DNA from: a virus
Reading direction: 5' to 3' (one strand)
Virus record (IMG/VR): IMGVR_UViG_3300002835_000029
Coordinates: 62,001-126,000 of that record
DNA: 64,000 bases
Under the pieces are notes generated by a model, which ran no database searches, had not been told where the DNA came from, and was given only the letters and a program-made list of their open reading frames with translations. A program made the translations under genes and the position numbers. Numbering within the stretch: position 1 is the stretch's first letter; every line of letters begins with the position of its first letter. This document shows, one piece after another, positions 53,846 to 63,100 of the stretch.

Positions 53846-53861
53846 AGTTTTTCTCCTTTTA

Positions 53862-54488
53862 TCACTTATTACGTAAAACGTTGTTTGTTAGCCACTCTGC
53901 CACACTAGCTCTTGTGGCCTCTATTTCTTCACCTTCATCAGAAGCATCTACGAGAGTGGCTTCTGTTGATTTAACTTCTTCAAAAAGTTGAGCAGTTGAC
54001 TCTTCTGCTACTTCAGTCTTTTCTTCTGTAGCAGCGACTTCTGAAGCCATTTCCTTCTTTTCTTCTTTATCTTCTTTCATCATCTTGTCCTTCATTGCTC
54101 CCCACTTCTTCTTCATTGCAGCAACAACAGCTTCAAAAGCTTCGTCACTTAATGCGTCATATAGCGAGAGCGATTCGTCGGCTTCTGCATCTTCAAAACC
54201 GGCCATAACTAATTTTTCTTTACGGCTACGATCTTTTTCCTTTTTCTTCATTTCTTCCATATCCTTGTTCACTGCTGCTAAATCTTTTTGTAAGTTAGCA
54301 ATAGTCTCTTCTAATGTTGTTACCTTTGAAGCATAAGCTTGAATTTCAGTATCTTTAGCAGCTAAAGCGGCCTCTAATTCTGAAGTATTATTTTCAACCT
54401 TGACTTCTTCGGCTACAGCTACAACTTGTACAGCTTCTTCTACCACTGGGGCAGTATCTAGCTGCTTCTCTTCGATGTTTTCTGACAT
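53862..54488 (-). CDS. Nested scaffold protein from an internal start
   Basis: In-frame ATG at 54488 (Met264 of the fusion: MSENIEEKQLDT) has AGGAG at 54501-54497, 8 bases upstream. The 208-residue product is the coiled-coil, Glu/Lys-rich part only. Lambda C/Nu3 uses exactly this arrangement to make extra scaffold. Start choice inferred from the RBS; abundance unknown. Confidence 0.65.
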   Translation of the reverse strand: MSENIEEKQLDTAPVVEEAVQVVAVAEEVKVENNTSELEAALAAKDTEIQAYASKVTTLEETIANLQKDLAAVNKDMEEMKKKEKDRSRKEKLVMAGFEDAEADESLSLYDALSDEAFEAVVAAMKKKWGAMKDKMMKEDKEEKKEMASEVAATEEKTEVAEESTAQLFEEVKSTEATLVDASDEGEEIEATRASVAEWLTNNVLRNK

Positions 54489-55277
54489 ATTAACTTCTCC
54501 TTCTGAAACATTGGAAATAGTTTGTTCTTCATTAACAGAGAAAGCCTTGCTAGAATCAAGAATTATACTTCTAGGATTTGCTGGTCTGGATACTAAACCC
54601 TTACCAGAAAAAGAAATATCTCTCAATAATCTACCAATTTGATAGCCTTCGTATTCTCCGGTTCCACCGTATGCTCTAAGATGTTTTGTTAAAAATGCCG
54701 AGTCTTCACTTCGTGCTATAACCTTGGTTTGACCAGAGGTGTCTTTAACGGAGTAATCAAAACCGGCGAATAAACATTCCATCGAAACGAACCACTTGCC
54801 TTGCTCTATCTCTGATATAATCTTACTCATCCTCTCTCTGTTCTCTGGATTAGTCCAGCTGTTATAAATTACAGCTTCGGTTACGATATCGAACTGAGAT
54901 GGGGCGTCATCATTTTCAGTTGCGCCGATTTTATTGCCATCTTGATCAACAACATAACTTCCAGTGATATGTCCTATGATGTCATTTTCATTATGCATTA
55001 AGTTGAATTGTTTATCTTCTGGGGTACTACGAGCCGCCCAAGTTTGCTGCGGATCGAAAACATCGTCGTTTTTATTCCACCCAGTAGAAACAAGAATTGA
55101 TTTGATATAGTAAAGATCAATTTGATTAGGATTGCTAGAAGCCTTTACTTTATCAATCAATCGCTTAATTGAATTTGTTTCGGTTGTTAACACAGCTTGC
55201 GAACAATAAGCTACAGTCGTATCACTTTTGATACGTTCTGATACTCCGTCAGCTATTTCTTGTGCATATATCTTCAT
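53862..55277 (-). CDS. Fused prohead protease and scaffold protein
   Basis: 471 residues. Residues 1-235 look like a prohead maturation protease: LMHNENDIIGHITGSYVVDQ (His-Asn motif near the start of a strand), VTEAVIYNSWTNPENRERMS, a GKWFVSMECLFAGFDYSV strand, and the ISFSGKGLVSRPANPRSIIL ending. Residues 264-471 are highly charged and helical (coiled coil LEAALAAKDTEIQAYASKVT then EKDRSRKEKLVM, several Glu/Lys-rich blocks), as scaffolds are. An internal ATG with its own RBS starts the scaffold half alone (nested feature). Downstream are the decoration and capsid genes, the usual order. The protease class is inferred; a serine is present in SMECLF and SFSGKG. Confidence 0.75.
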   Translation of the reverse strand: MKIYAQEIADGVSERIKSDTTVAYCSQAVLTTETNSIKRLIDKVKASSNPNQIDLYYIKSILVSTGWNKNDDVFDPQQTWAARSTPEDKQFNLMHNENDIIGHITGSYVVDQDGNKIGATENDDAPSQFDIVTEAVIYNSWTNPENRERMSKIISEIEQGKWFVSMECLFAGFDYSVKDTSGQTKVIARSEDSAFLTKHLRAYGGTGEYEGYQIGRLLRDISFSGKGLVSRPANPRSIILDSSKAFSVNEEQTISNVSEGEVNMSENIEEKQLDTAPVVEEAVQVVAVAEEVKVENNTSELEAALAAKDTEIQAYASKVTTLEETIANLQKDLAAVNKDMEEMKKKEKDRSRKEKLVMAGFEDAEADESLSLYDALSDEAFEAVVAAMKKKWGAMKDKMMKEDKEEKKEMASEVAATEEKTEVAEESTAQLFEEVKSTEATLVDASDEGEEIEATRASVAEWLTNNVLRNK

Positions 55278-55302
55278 ATTTTTTCCTTGGTGTCTCTCAA
55301 GA

Positions 55303-55312
55303 TAATATACAC
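55303..55312 (-). promoter_or_regulatory. Candidate late promoter motif, site 5 (GTGTATATTA)
   Basis: GTGTATATTA preceded by TTTTT on the minus strand, 35 nt upstream of the protease/scaffold gene. Ten-base core identical to sites 1 and 3. Confidence 0.5.
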
Positions 55313-55343
55313 AAAAATCGTATAAACATATTAAATTGATTAC

Positions 55344-55724
55344 TTAACGATCACCAGTTAGTGAGGCATTAAAATCTTGAGGAGTAACCGGCGGGAGGTT
55401 ATCATTATCGATAACTGTTACAGTTCCATCTTCATTCATAGTAAATTGACCAACTAAAGATAATGAATTATATATTGCTTCGGGCTTTATACTAGCAATA
55501 AATTGGCCTAAAGCATAGTGTAATTTAAATACTTCCACGGCGTTTGGTCCAAGGGCTTCAGCAATTTCTGATGGTTTTAATCCATAAGGATTGCTCCAAA
55601 ATAAGACCGTACCATCATTAAAAGAGTCAGTTATTTGATGAAAAGTCTGACGGGCTTGATTAATGATTTGTTTAGCGGACTGTTCTGCTAGGTTTGGCTG
55701 AACGTTACCATCTAAAATACTCAT
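55344..55724 (-). CDS. Small structural-cluster protein
   Basis: 126 residues. Helical N terminus (LAEQSAKQIINQARQTFHQI), then VLFWSNPYGLKPSEIAEALG and AVEVFKLHYALGQFIASIKP, and an Asp/Gly-rich C-terminal part (FTMNEDGTVTVID). The FWSNP-GL.P.E...ALG..A...F.LH pattern is familiar from phage structural operons but I know no function. ATGA-coupled to the 58-residue gene upstream, with a GGAG RBS. Confidence 0.6.
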   Translation of the reverse strand: MSILDGNVQPNLAEQSAKQIINQARQTFHQITDSFNDGTVLFWSNPYGLKPSEIAEALGPNAVEVFKLHYALGQFIASIKPEAIYNSLSLVGQFTMNEDGTVTVIDNDNLPPVTPQDFNASLTGDR

Positions 55725-55897
55725 ATTATTTCTCCATTATTTATGCTTGATATGTAGTTTATAACAACTTCGTTAACTTCTTCTTGAGTTGGATAATGAT
55801 CAAATTTGAAAAATTGAGTTGAATTTTCATCAATAGCAACTCTCGCCCTATATTTATTCGCGGGATCAAGAAAGACTTCGGTAATAGTATAATTCAT
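55721..55897 (-). CDS. Small 58-residue protein
   Basis: Read from the ATG at 55897 (TAGGTG upstream) to a TGA at 55723-55721 that overlaps the next start (ATGA). Sequence begins MNYTITEVFLDPANKYRARV and continues AIDENSTQFFKFDHYPTQEE, a beta-turn-beta start and an amphipathic C-terminal helix. Good RBS, coupling and codon pattern support it as real though it is short. No family recognised; probably a small virion or assembly component. Confidence 0.7.
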   Translation of the reverse strand: MNYTITEVFLDPANKYRARVAIDENSTQFFKFDHYPTQEEVNEVVINYISSINNGEII

Positions 55898-55904
55898 ATT
55901 TCAC

Positions 55905-58900
55905 CTATGCTTGTATTATAGTGAGATCGTCTACGTATCCAGTATAAGATGAACCACCCCAACATTCTGCTGATATGTCTACTACTCCAACTTCGGTAGG
56001 AGTAAAAGTTAGAGTAACTTGCTGCCAAGTGTCCAAAGTTGATGTCACATAACTTGTAATATCATTAGGAACGCCAGCTATTTGTCCACCCTTAATTCTT
56101 AGTCCCAAGTTTAGCAAATCATTATTTCTTCTCATCCATGCTTTTATTGTAACCAAAGCGTTTGCATTAACTGCTACTGTAGCTATCTTAAAATCTAATG
56201 GATAAAAAGATCCTCTAAAAGTAGTGCTTGTTGGGGCCAAACTCCATGAGTATCCAGAATTAGTTTTTCTAACATTTGTTTGTGCGCGTATAATTCCGGC
56301 ATCTGTTGTTATTAAATAATTGCCGCTAGTATTATCATGATTAGAACTATATATTCTACTATTTCCCCAAGTATAACAACCGAATTCTAAACTGTCATTT
56401 ATAGTGCAATTTTTTAAGAATATTTCGCCATTAAATAAATACATTCCATAGGTACTTCCATTGTTAGTGGTTGTACAGTTAACATAATTTTCATTATCTG
56501 CAACATAGTATCTTACTGCGTCACCAGCATTTTGAATAAAGTTACCATTTATGAAAGTATTATTAGAACCACCATCTATAAAAATACTATAATTATTATG
56601 TGCTGACAATATATAATTAAATCTATTATATCCACAACCCTGAGTCATAAATATTGAATTATTAGCATGATTAGTACCTATAAATTTGTTAAATATATTT
56701 CCATTACAACCAAAACTCAATGCAAGTCCCTGCGAAGACGAGCTAGAACTCTTTAAAACGTCAAATATATTTTCACTAGTACCGCCAGTAATATCAAAAG
56801 AATATTCAGAAGAACCAACGGATTCTATTGTTCCATGATTGCCAAAAGCACATCCGGCTAGTCTCAGTGGTCTTTGATATCTTACCATTCCTAATTTGTT
56901 TATTCGTATATAATTGAAATTACTGGAAGCAAAACAATATCCAAAACCGTTAAGACCATCATAGAATGTATCAAGATTTTGAACACTCATGTTGGTTCTA
57001 TCCCATCCAAATTCATAATTAATATAATTTCCGACAAATCCACCTTCGGCAAAACTTTGATTAACAGTTGAAACGGTATTTAATATTGGAGTTTTTATAC
57101 TTTCTCGTTTATATGTAGTAACATTTTCTGTAACTCCATAATAACCTCCTCTATGTGTGGTACTTGAAGTATTGATACCAAGATTGGCCCCTTGACCAAT
57201 CATTACTCTAGTTCCGTTAATGCTCATAATAGGATACCATAACTCATCAGTAGTATTTTTGCTAATCAAAGATTGAAGATTTAAACTATCTGGTAAGGAT
57301 GGAGCTTTGCAAGCAATTATATTACTAAGTAAAAATGTCTGTGCGCCACGATCAGTGTCAACATATAAAGCAATACTATTAATGGTACTACTCATCGATG
57401 ATCCAAGATCAATTGTAAAAGGAATCCAGTTATTGTTAACAACTATTGCTGGAATATTAAATGTATGTACTGTAGTATCTCCAGTTGCATCAGAGCATAA
57501 TCGTAGACTAATATCGCCATTTACAGTTGAAGTACCAGCAGTTTGTTTAATATAAAAACTAAGCTGTTGATAGCCGCTTAGATTAAGGGTTCCCGTTGAT
57601 TTGTATGCGGCCTTACCGGTGACAAATGCTGCCCCAATAGCAATACTATCAGAACAGTCTCCTTCTTTAGAATCTCCAGCAGCAACATCTATAGTAGATA
57701 ACGAAGTTGTGACATTAGTAGCAGCTGTCCATACTGTTCTTGGATTAGATGCTGTTCCTCTATTGCCACAACTAGCTATATTTGCTGTAACAGCACTATT
57801 TAATGTAACAACCCTATGAGTCATCTTTCTTAAGATACCATTACTAGCTGTTTGATTAAAATTACCACTAGATCCCACAAGATCGCAACTGCTGCCACTG
57901 ACATTTGAAACTGTCCACACTCCATTAGCATTAGTATTTCCACCAGTTGAAGTAACGAGATTAACTAAAACTGTATCTCCGTCACCTATACCCAAAGAAG
58001 CCATTGTGCTAGCACAAGTTACTCTTATGGGGCTAGCATTTGTGGCAGTAACCACATTGCTAGTTCCTGCTCCAACTCTACCGCTAAGGGTTGACCATGT
58101 TCCACTTCCAACTATAGTTGGTGCTGGACTTCCCATAATTCTAACTGTGTCACCGGGTATTAATTTTGCTGGCGCAATACCATTAGCATTAGTAACAGTT
58201 GTGAATGTTTTGCATCTTCCTCCAATATAATATTGTCTATTAGTTTGAGTAGAAACGTTAAGACCCGCACCATTTACTATTACTACTCTTAAATTAGTAG
58301 AATCTATTCTTTGTGTTATATTAAGTGGAGTATAATTAGTACCATTGAATATATTTAAAAGTTGTTCTGGAGGTTTTTCGTATGACGTAGCAGATGATCC
58401 TGCTTCTATCTGAAGGCCACAGATATAAACACCATCAACATCATTTCCTTCATAGCCAGCCAAATTTAAAGCGGTAGATGAACTTGGAAGTAGAGCTATT
58501 TCTAAAGTATCTGCGGCCAAAGAACCAATACTTCCGCTAGTATTTGCTGTTAATAATAATCTATACCATCCATTGCCAGCATTTACTATGTTAGAAGACA
58601 CAGAAGGATCAGCACCTGTGGCTTCAACAACTCCTGTGCTAAGATTATATCTAGCGGTTTTAGAATCACTAGCAAGTCTCAATAATACCTTAATTTTTTC
58701 CGCAGCTTTAACATAAACAGAGATAGTATACTGACTTCCAGTATTCCATGGAGTATACAAACTTGTTGCTTGCCAAAATCTCATATTATTTGTGAGTGGA
58801 GCGGCTTCTGACAATTTATAAACGGTAGCATCAATTCCACTTGGACCAGCTATGGATTCTTTACCAATTTTTGCTGCTGTTAATCCGCCGTTAAGATACA

Positions 58901-59102
58901 AACAATTACTATACCAAGCAAGATTTTTGGTAGGAGCTATAGTATTATTATTTGGAAAATTTGCGCTTGCTGATGTTAATATGCCAAAAACGTTACTAGA
59001 TCCAGCAGCTAAAGCTCCGTCTGTACCACTAGCCAAAAGAGCAAAGCTAGTTCCACTAAAGTTATCATCACCATTTTCACTGTCTAAAAAGAATGTTGGC
59101 AT
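55905..59102 (-). CDS. Tailspike-like beta-helix protein with carbohydrate-binding modules
   Basis: 1065 residues. It starts MPTFFLDSENGDDNFSGTSF, the usual opening of right-handed beta-helix proteins. Residues about 60-240 resemble a carbohydrate-binding module (YTISVYVKAAEKIKVLLRLA, VNAGNGWYRLLLTAN, GVYICGLQIEAGS). A second beta-sandwich is near 480-610. Residues about 700-920 are beta-helix coils with regularly spaced Asn and Phe (NIFDVL, NIFNKFIG, NRFNYILS, NTFINGNF). The C terminus (about 940-1065, WQQVTLTFTPTEVGVVDISA) is another carbohydrate-binding-type sandwich. Likely trimeric, acting on or binding surface polysaccharide; no catalytic pair can be assigned by eye. RBS AGGA. Confidence 0.75.
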   Translation of the reverse strand: MPTFFLDSENGDDNFSGTSFALLASGTDGALAAGSSNVFGILTSASANFPNNNTIAPTKNLAWYSNCLYLNGGLTAAKIGKESIAGPSGIDATVYKLSEAAPLTNNMRFWQATSLYTPWNTGSQYTISVYVKAAEKIKVLLRLASDSKTARYNLSTGVVEATGADPSVSSNIVNAGNGWYRLLLTANTSGSIGSLAADTLEIALLPSSSTALNLAGYEGNDVDGVYICGLQIEAGSSATSYEKPPEQLLNIFNGTNYTPLNITQRIDSTNLRVVIVNGAGLNVSTQTNRQYYIGGRCKTFTTVTNANGIAPAKLIPGDTVRIMGSPAPTIVGSGTWSTLSGRVGAGTSNVVTATNASPIRVTCASTMASLGIGDGDTVLVNLVTSTGGNTNANGVWTVSNVSGSSCDLVGSSGNFNQTASNGILRKMTHRVVTLNSAVTANIASCGNRGTASNPRTVWTAATNVTTSLSTIDVAAGDSKEGDCSDSIAIGAAFVTGKAAYKSTGTLNLSGYQQLSFYIKQTAGTSTVNGDISLRLCSDATGDTTVHTFNIPAIVVNNNWIPFTIDLGSSMSSTINSIALYVDTDRGAQTFLLSNIIACKAPSLPDSLNLQSLISKNTTDELWYPIMSINGTRVMIGQGANLGINTSSTTHRGGYYGVTENVTTYKRESIKTPILNTVSTVNQSFAEGGFVGNYINYEFGWDRTNMSVQNLDTFYDGLNGFGYCFASSNFNYIRINKLGMVRYQRPLRLAGCAFGNHGTIESVGSSEYSFDITGGTSENIFDVLKSSSSSSQGLALSFGCNGNIFNKFIGTNHANNSIFMTQGCGYNRFNYILSAHNNYSIFIDGGSNNTFINGNFIQNAGDAVRYYVADNENYVNCTTTNNGSTYGMYLFNGEIFLKNCTINDSLEFGCYTWGNSRIYSSNHDNTSGNYLITTDAGIIRAQTNVRKTNSGYSWSLAPTSTTFRGSFYPLDFKIATVAVNANALVTIKAWMRRNNDLLNLGLRIKGGQIAGVPNDITSYVTSTLDTWQQVTLTFTPTEVGVVDISAECWGGSSYTGYVDDLTIIQA

Positions 59103-59103
59103 A

Positions 59104-60180
59104 TCAAGTCCTATTTAATGAATTTTTAAATGTTTGTAATATACTGTTGTATGATGAAGCTTCTGATATTGTCAATCCTTGTCCCAATGAATAGTCACTT
59201 AATCGTAGATTACTATAATATCCAGCACTTTGTCTAAATAGCAAAAATGTTGGAGTAAATCGCGTTAAGGTGGCAGTAACTGGTGTGGTGTTAGTACTTC
59301 CAATCTGTGATCCACCTTGATAGACTCTAGAATCTGTTGTTGTTAATCTAGAATTAATTAAATGAGTCGCTGGAGATACTAGACCTGTTGACAGTGGACT
59401 TAATTGAGCATTTATACCATTCTGGGTTATTGTGGATCTTACATTGGCATATCCGCTTAGTAATTGAATTGATAATATCCATACATCAACATATGAAGAT
59501 GTAGAATAAACTATAGTTTGTCCAGCCGCAGATATTGCTGTTGTGGAAACAGTAGCTGCTATATGTAAATTATCTATTAGTGAACCAATAGCTCCAACCA
59601 TAGAAGGAGAAAATCCAGTATCTAAATACTTAGTTCCAACATTTTGCTGGGTGGGATCAGCTCCACTAGAAGTTAATCCAGCATTACTGCCAGTTTCTGA
59701 ATAATCTCCACTAACAAAATTGTAGTTAATGTCTTTGCCAAAACCATAGGATGGAGATAACCAATTTGTAGATAAATATATTGGCACTAGTGCAGAATTT
59801 AAATTATCTCCACAAAATAAATTAAGTCTATAAAATTTGCTCCTCAACCCAGCACTATCTATGCTATTGCAAAAAGTGTTTAAAGCCGTAATTGTTCCAG
59901 CACTAGCACTTCCACCATTGGCTTGAACATTATTTAGCCATAGCTGAACATCTGGATGATTATTACCACTTAATATTAACTGAGATGATTTTTTGGTATT
60001 ATCGAATGCGGGAATGAAGGGTTGGGCCTGCTTTATAATATCAAGACTAAGTGCATCACTATTAGTTGCAACAACTTCTACAAACGGCTGACCTTTATAA
60101 ATAACATCCATAGTCAATAATTGACTTTTTTTAGGAAGTCGTGTTGATCTTTGGAATGTATTTTGTCTTATACTAAACAT
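59104..60180 (-). CDS. Lectin-like (LamG-type) virion protein
   Basis: 358 residues. The N-terminal about 130 residues contain DVQLWLNNVQANGGSASAGT, ITALNTFCNSIDSAGLRSKF and YRLNLFCGDNLNSALVPIYL. This pattern (LW...V.ANGG..S..T..AL..FC..ID.AGLR..FYRLNLFCG) is widespread in phage structural proteins. The C-terminal 200 residues look like a ConA-type jelly roll (YLDTGFSPSMVGAIGSLIDN, LHIAATVSTTAISAAGQTIV, FTPTFLLFRQSAGYYSNLRL). RBS GGGTGA. Directly between the giant fibre and the tailspike, so it is probably an associated fibre or tip protein that binds glycans. Confidence 0.65.
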   Translation of the reverse strand: MFSIRQNTFQRSTRLPKKSQLLTMDVIYKGQPFVEVVATNSDALSLDIIKQAQPFIPAFDNTKKSSQLILSGNNHPDVQLWLNNVQANGGSASAGTITALNTFCNSIDSAGLRSKFYRLNLFCGDNLNSALVPIYLSTNWLSPSYGFGKDINYNFVSGDYSETGSNAGLTSSGADPTQQNVGTKYLDTGFSPSMVGAIGSLIDNLHIAATVSTTAISAAGQTIVYSTSSYVDVWILSIQLLSGYANVRSTITQNGINAQLSPLSTGLVSPATHLINSRLTTTDSRVYQGGSQIGSTNTTPVTATLTRFTPTFLLFRQSAGYYSNLRLSDYSLGQGLTISEASSYNSILQTFKNSLNRT

Positions 60181-60183
60181 TTA

Positions 60184-63100
60184 TCACCCATAGTTTTGAG
60201 AGAAGCTGCCGTACCAATAGGTTCCATCACTAATAAAACTATATATATCAACTTTACTAGCGGTAATTGTTGCTGTTGGAATGGCACTATCGGCCCATCT
60301 TACTCCAGTAAAAGTGGCAGTATAATTTCCAGAGCCACTATTAAGAAACAAACTAAAACTCTTGCCAGCAGTTGCTGTTGGCATGGTAAATGTACAATTA
60401 CCAGTTAGTGTGCATGTTTGAACAGTTCCACTAGTTAAGCTTATTGTTTGAGATGTGCTACTATTTCCAATAGCCACAACGCTTTCTGTGAAACTATCAA
60501 AAGTAAGATTACCATTGACAATTAATCCACTACTAATTACTCCACTACCTATAACGTGTAGTTGAGCACTTGGAGTTTGAGTTCCAATGCCAACTTTACC
60601 ATCATCCATCACATTGAACAAACTATTAGAATTTCTAACTATATTGAAGTAGCCAGATGGTATTGCTATGCTAGATGTAGAATTAGTAAATAGTGTTTTT
60701 GATGAAGCAAATGCTAATCTATTAAAGTTATTTCCCACTAAAGATGTAAATATTGTATTACCAGCGGCTCGACCAACTTGAAAATATGTGGTTGCAACAG
60801 AGTCAGCCCATGTTCCTGTCCAGCCATCTAAACCTCTAAAAATATTTTGACCACCAACCTTAATGTTTATATCTGAATATGTGCTTGTGGCTTCTATTGA
60901 TGGAGATCCAGCGACATTTCCATCGGCATTCAAAATTAAAGAAGATCCAGTTCCTATAAATCTACCGCTACCAGTAACATCTAAGCGATAGGATGGATTA
61001 TTATTACCTATACCAACATTACCATCGTTTCTAACAAATAATAATGGGCTGTTTCCACTATTGACCACATTAAGTGCTGAACTAGCACTTGTTGATCCAG
61101 AACCAGCAATAGTTAATCTGCATGTGCCAAGTGGGCTTGTTGTTCCAATACCAATAGTACCAGAATTAGTCATCCTCATTAGTTCAACGCCGCCGGGAGT
61201 GAATCTTACATGCTGATTATTTGCTCCCGCATTAAGATATCCATGTCCTATATTAATATATTGAGATACCGTTCTTCCAAGATCAACATAGCCACCATCT
61301 GGAGAAAATACTACACTAGGACCATTAGCATTAATTTCTAGATTACCGTTAGTACCACTCCAAATAAAATTTCTAGTTTTTGATGTTCCGCTTCCTACAA
61401 TATAGAGTTTAGCACTATTATCAATATAAGTATCTCCAACAACATGCAAAGCTCCGCTTGGAGTGGTGGTTCCAATACCAACGTTTCCCTCTACAATCAA
61501 ACCATTAGTTGGAGAAGTTACATTATATGCTGATCCTATAGATACTCCACCACTAATTGCTACTAAACCGCTAGGTGCGGTAAAACCAACACCAAATCTT
61601 CCGCCTCCATTACAAACATAAGATACTTGATTAGTTGATGCTCCGCTATGTAACTGATACCTAGAATTTCCAAACTCTGTAATTGTAGCATTAGTGAGAA
61701 TACTACCTCTTATTACTGCTGATCCATTAACATCTAATTTGTATCCCGCTTGTGGTACACTTGTTCCAATACCAACATTAGTACCATTATCATAAATTAA
61801 ACTATTACCTAGTCCGCTACCACCAGTTCCAAACTTGCTTAAATAATTAGCAGTCCCTACCGGTAGTAGTCCACTTACGCTACTATTGAAATCAGTAATA
61901 TTTGATGATGTATGAGTATGGCCGCTAACGCTTACACTAGTACCATTAACGGTTAATCCATTAACGAAGTTATGAATTGCATTAACCGTTCGTGCATTAT
62001 CAACATGTAAATATTGAGAGTGATCATCATCACCTAATCCGAATAAGCTGCCGTGATCATTCTGAGAAACTCCAGCAATAGTACTAATCACAGATACTCG
62101 TATATCAAGAATACTATATAAATAGCATTTTGGAGTGTTAGTAAAATCACTATCACCAGCAAATATTAGTCGATAAAGAGGTTTAACTTCGCTTAATGGA
62201 AGATTAGTAAGATTAACATCACTCCAAGAGTTATTACTTTCAGCAGAGCCGGGATTGCTGTCTACTCTCTGACCCATAATACTAATTATAGGATCATCAA
62301 TCTGATTAGTTGCAAGAATCCATACTGCGAAATATCTTGTTGCTCCACCGGGACTAACATCTGGAGTTGTCCAAGTTCCACCGCTTAATAAGTTATACTG
62401 TGGACCATTAACTCCATACTTTACTGGATAATTTGTGGCGGTATTCTTAACCCACTGACCAGTGTTTCCTTGGTGATAATAAACTGGAATTTGAGCAATC
62501 GGACTTAACTCTTGACAGAACGGATCAGTGCTAGGACTATTAGTAATATTTATCTCAATATCTTCTTGATAAAGAGTACCATTACCAATCGCTATTGTAG
62601 CATCGCTATTGCTATTTCCATTTCCGCTAGTAGAGTAATTACCAATGCTCAAACCGCCAACATATTGTGAGCCAAAAGTATTATGAATCCACTTGTGAGT
62701 GCTAGTATCCATCACAATACCGTGACGTTCTTCAGCAAAAAAAGTCATTTGTCCACTAGGACCAACTCCACTGTTCCAAGCTACATATGCGATAGGAATA
62801 TCACTACTAAAATCAAAGCTTGTAGTTTTATTTGATATTTGATTATTAACAGTATCAAAATGAATATAATTAATTTGAGTAAGATTAGGTATAGTTAAAC
62901 TATCACCACTAGTTTTAACAACTTTGATGCCTTTATTGTAATAACTATATGAACTTCCTGTGGGTTCTATTCTAAATATGTTACCACTAACACTAATTCT
63001 ACTATCAGTTCTATTGACAAATCCTTGAGGCTGTTGACTGTCAACGTGAACTAAGTTTGTAGAAGCAACGGTATAAACGCCGCTATTATTAGTAATATTA

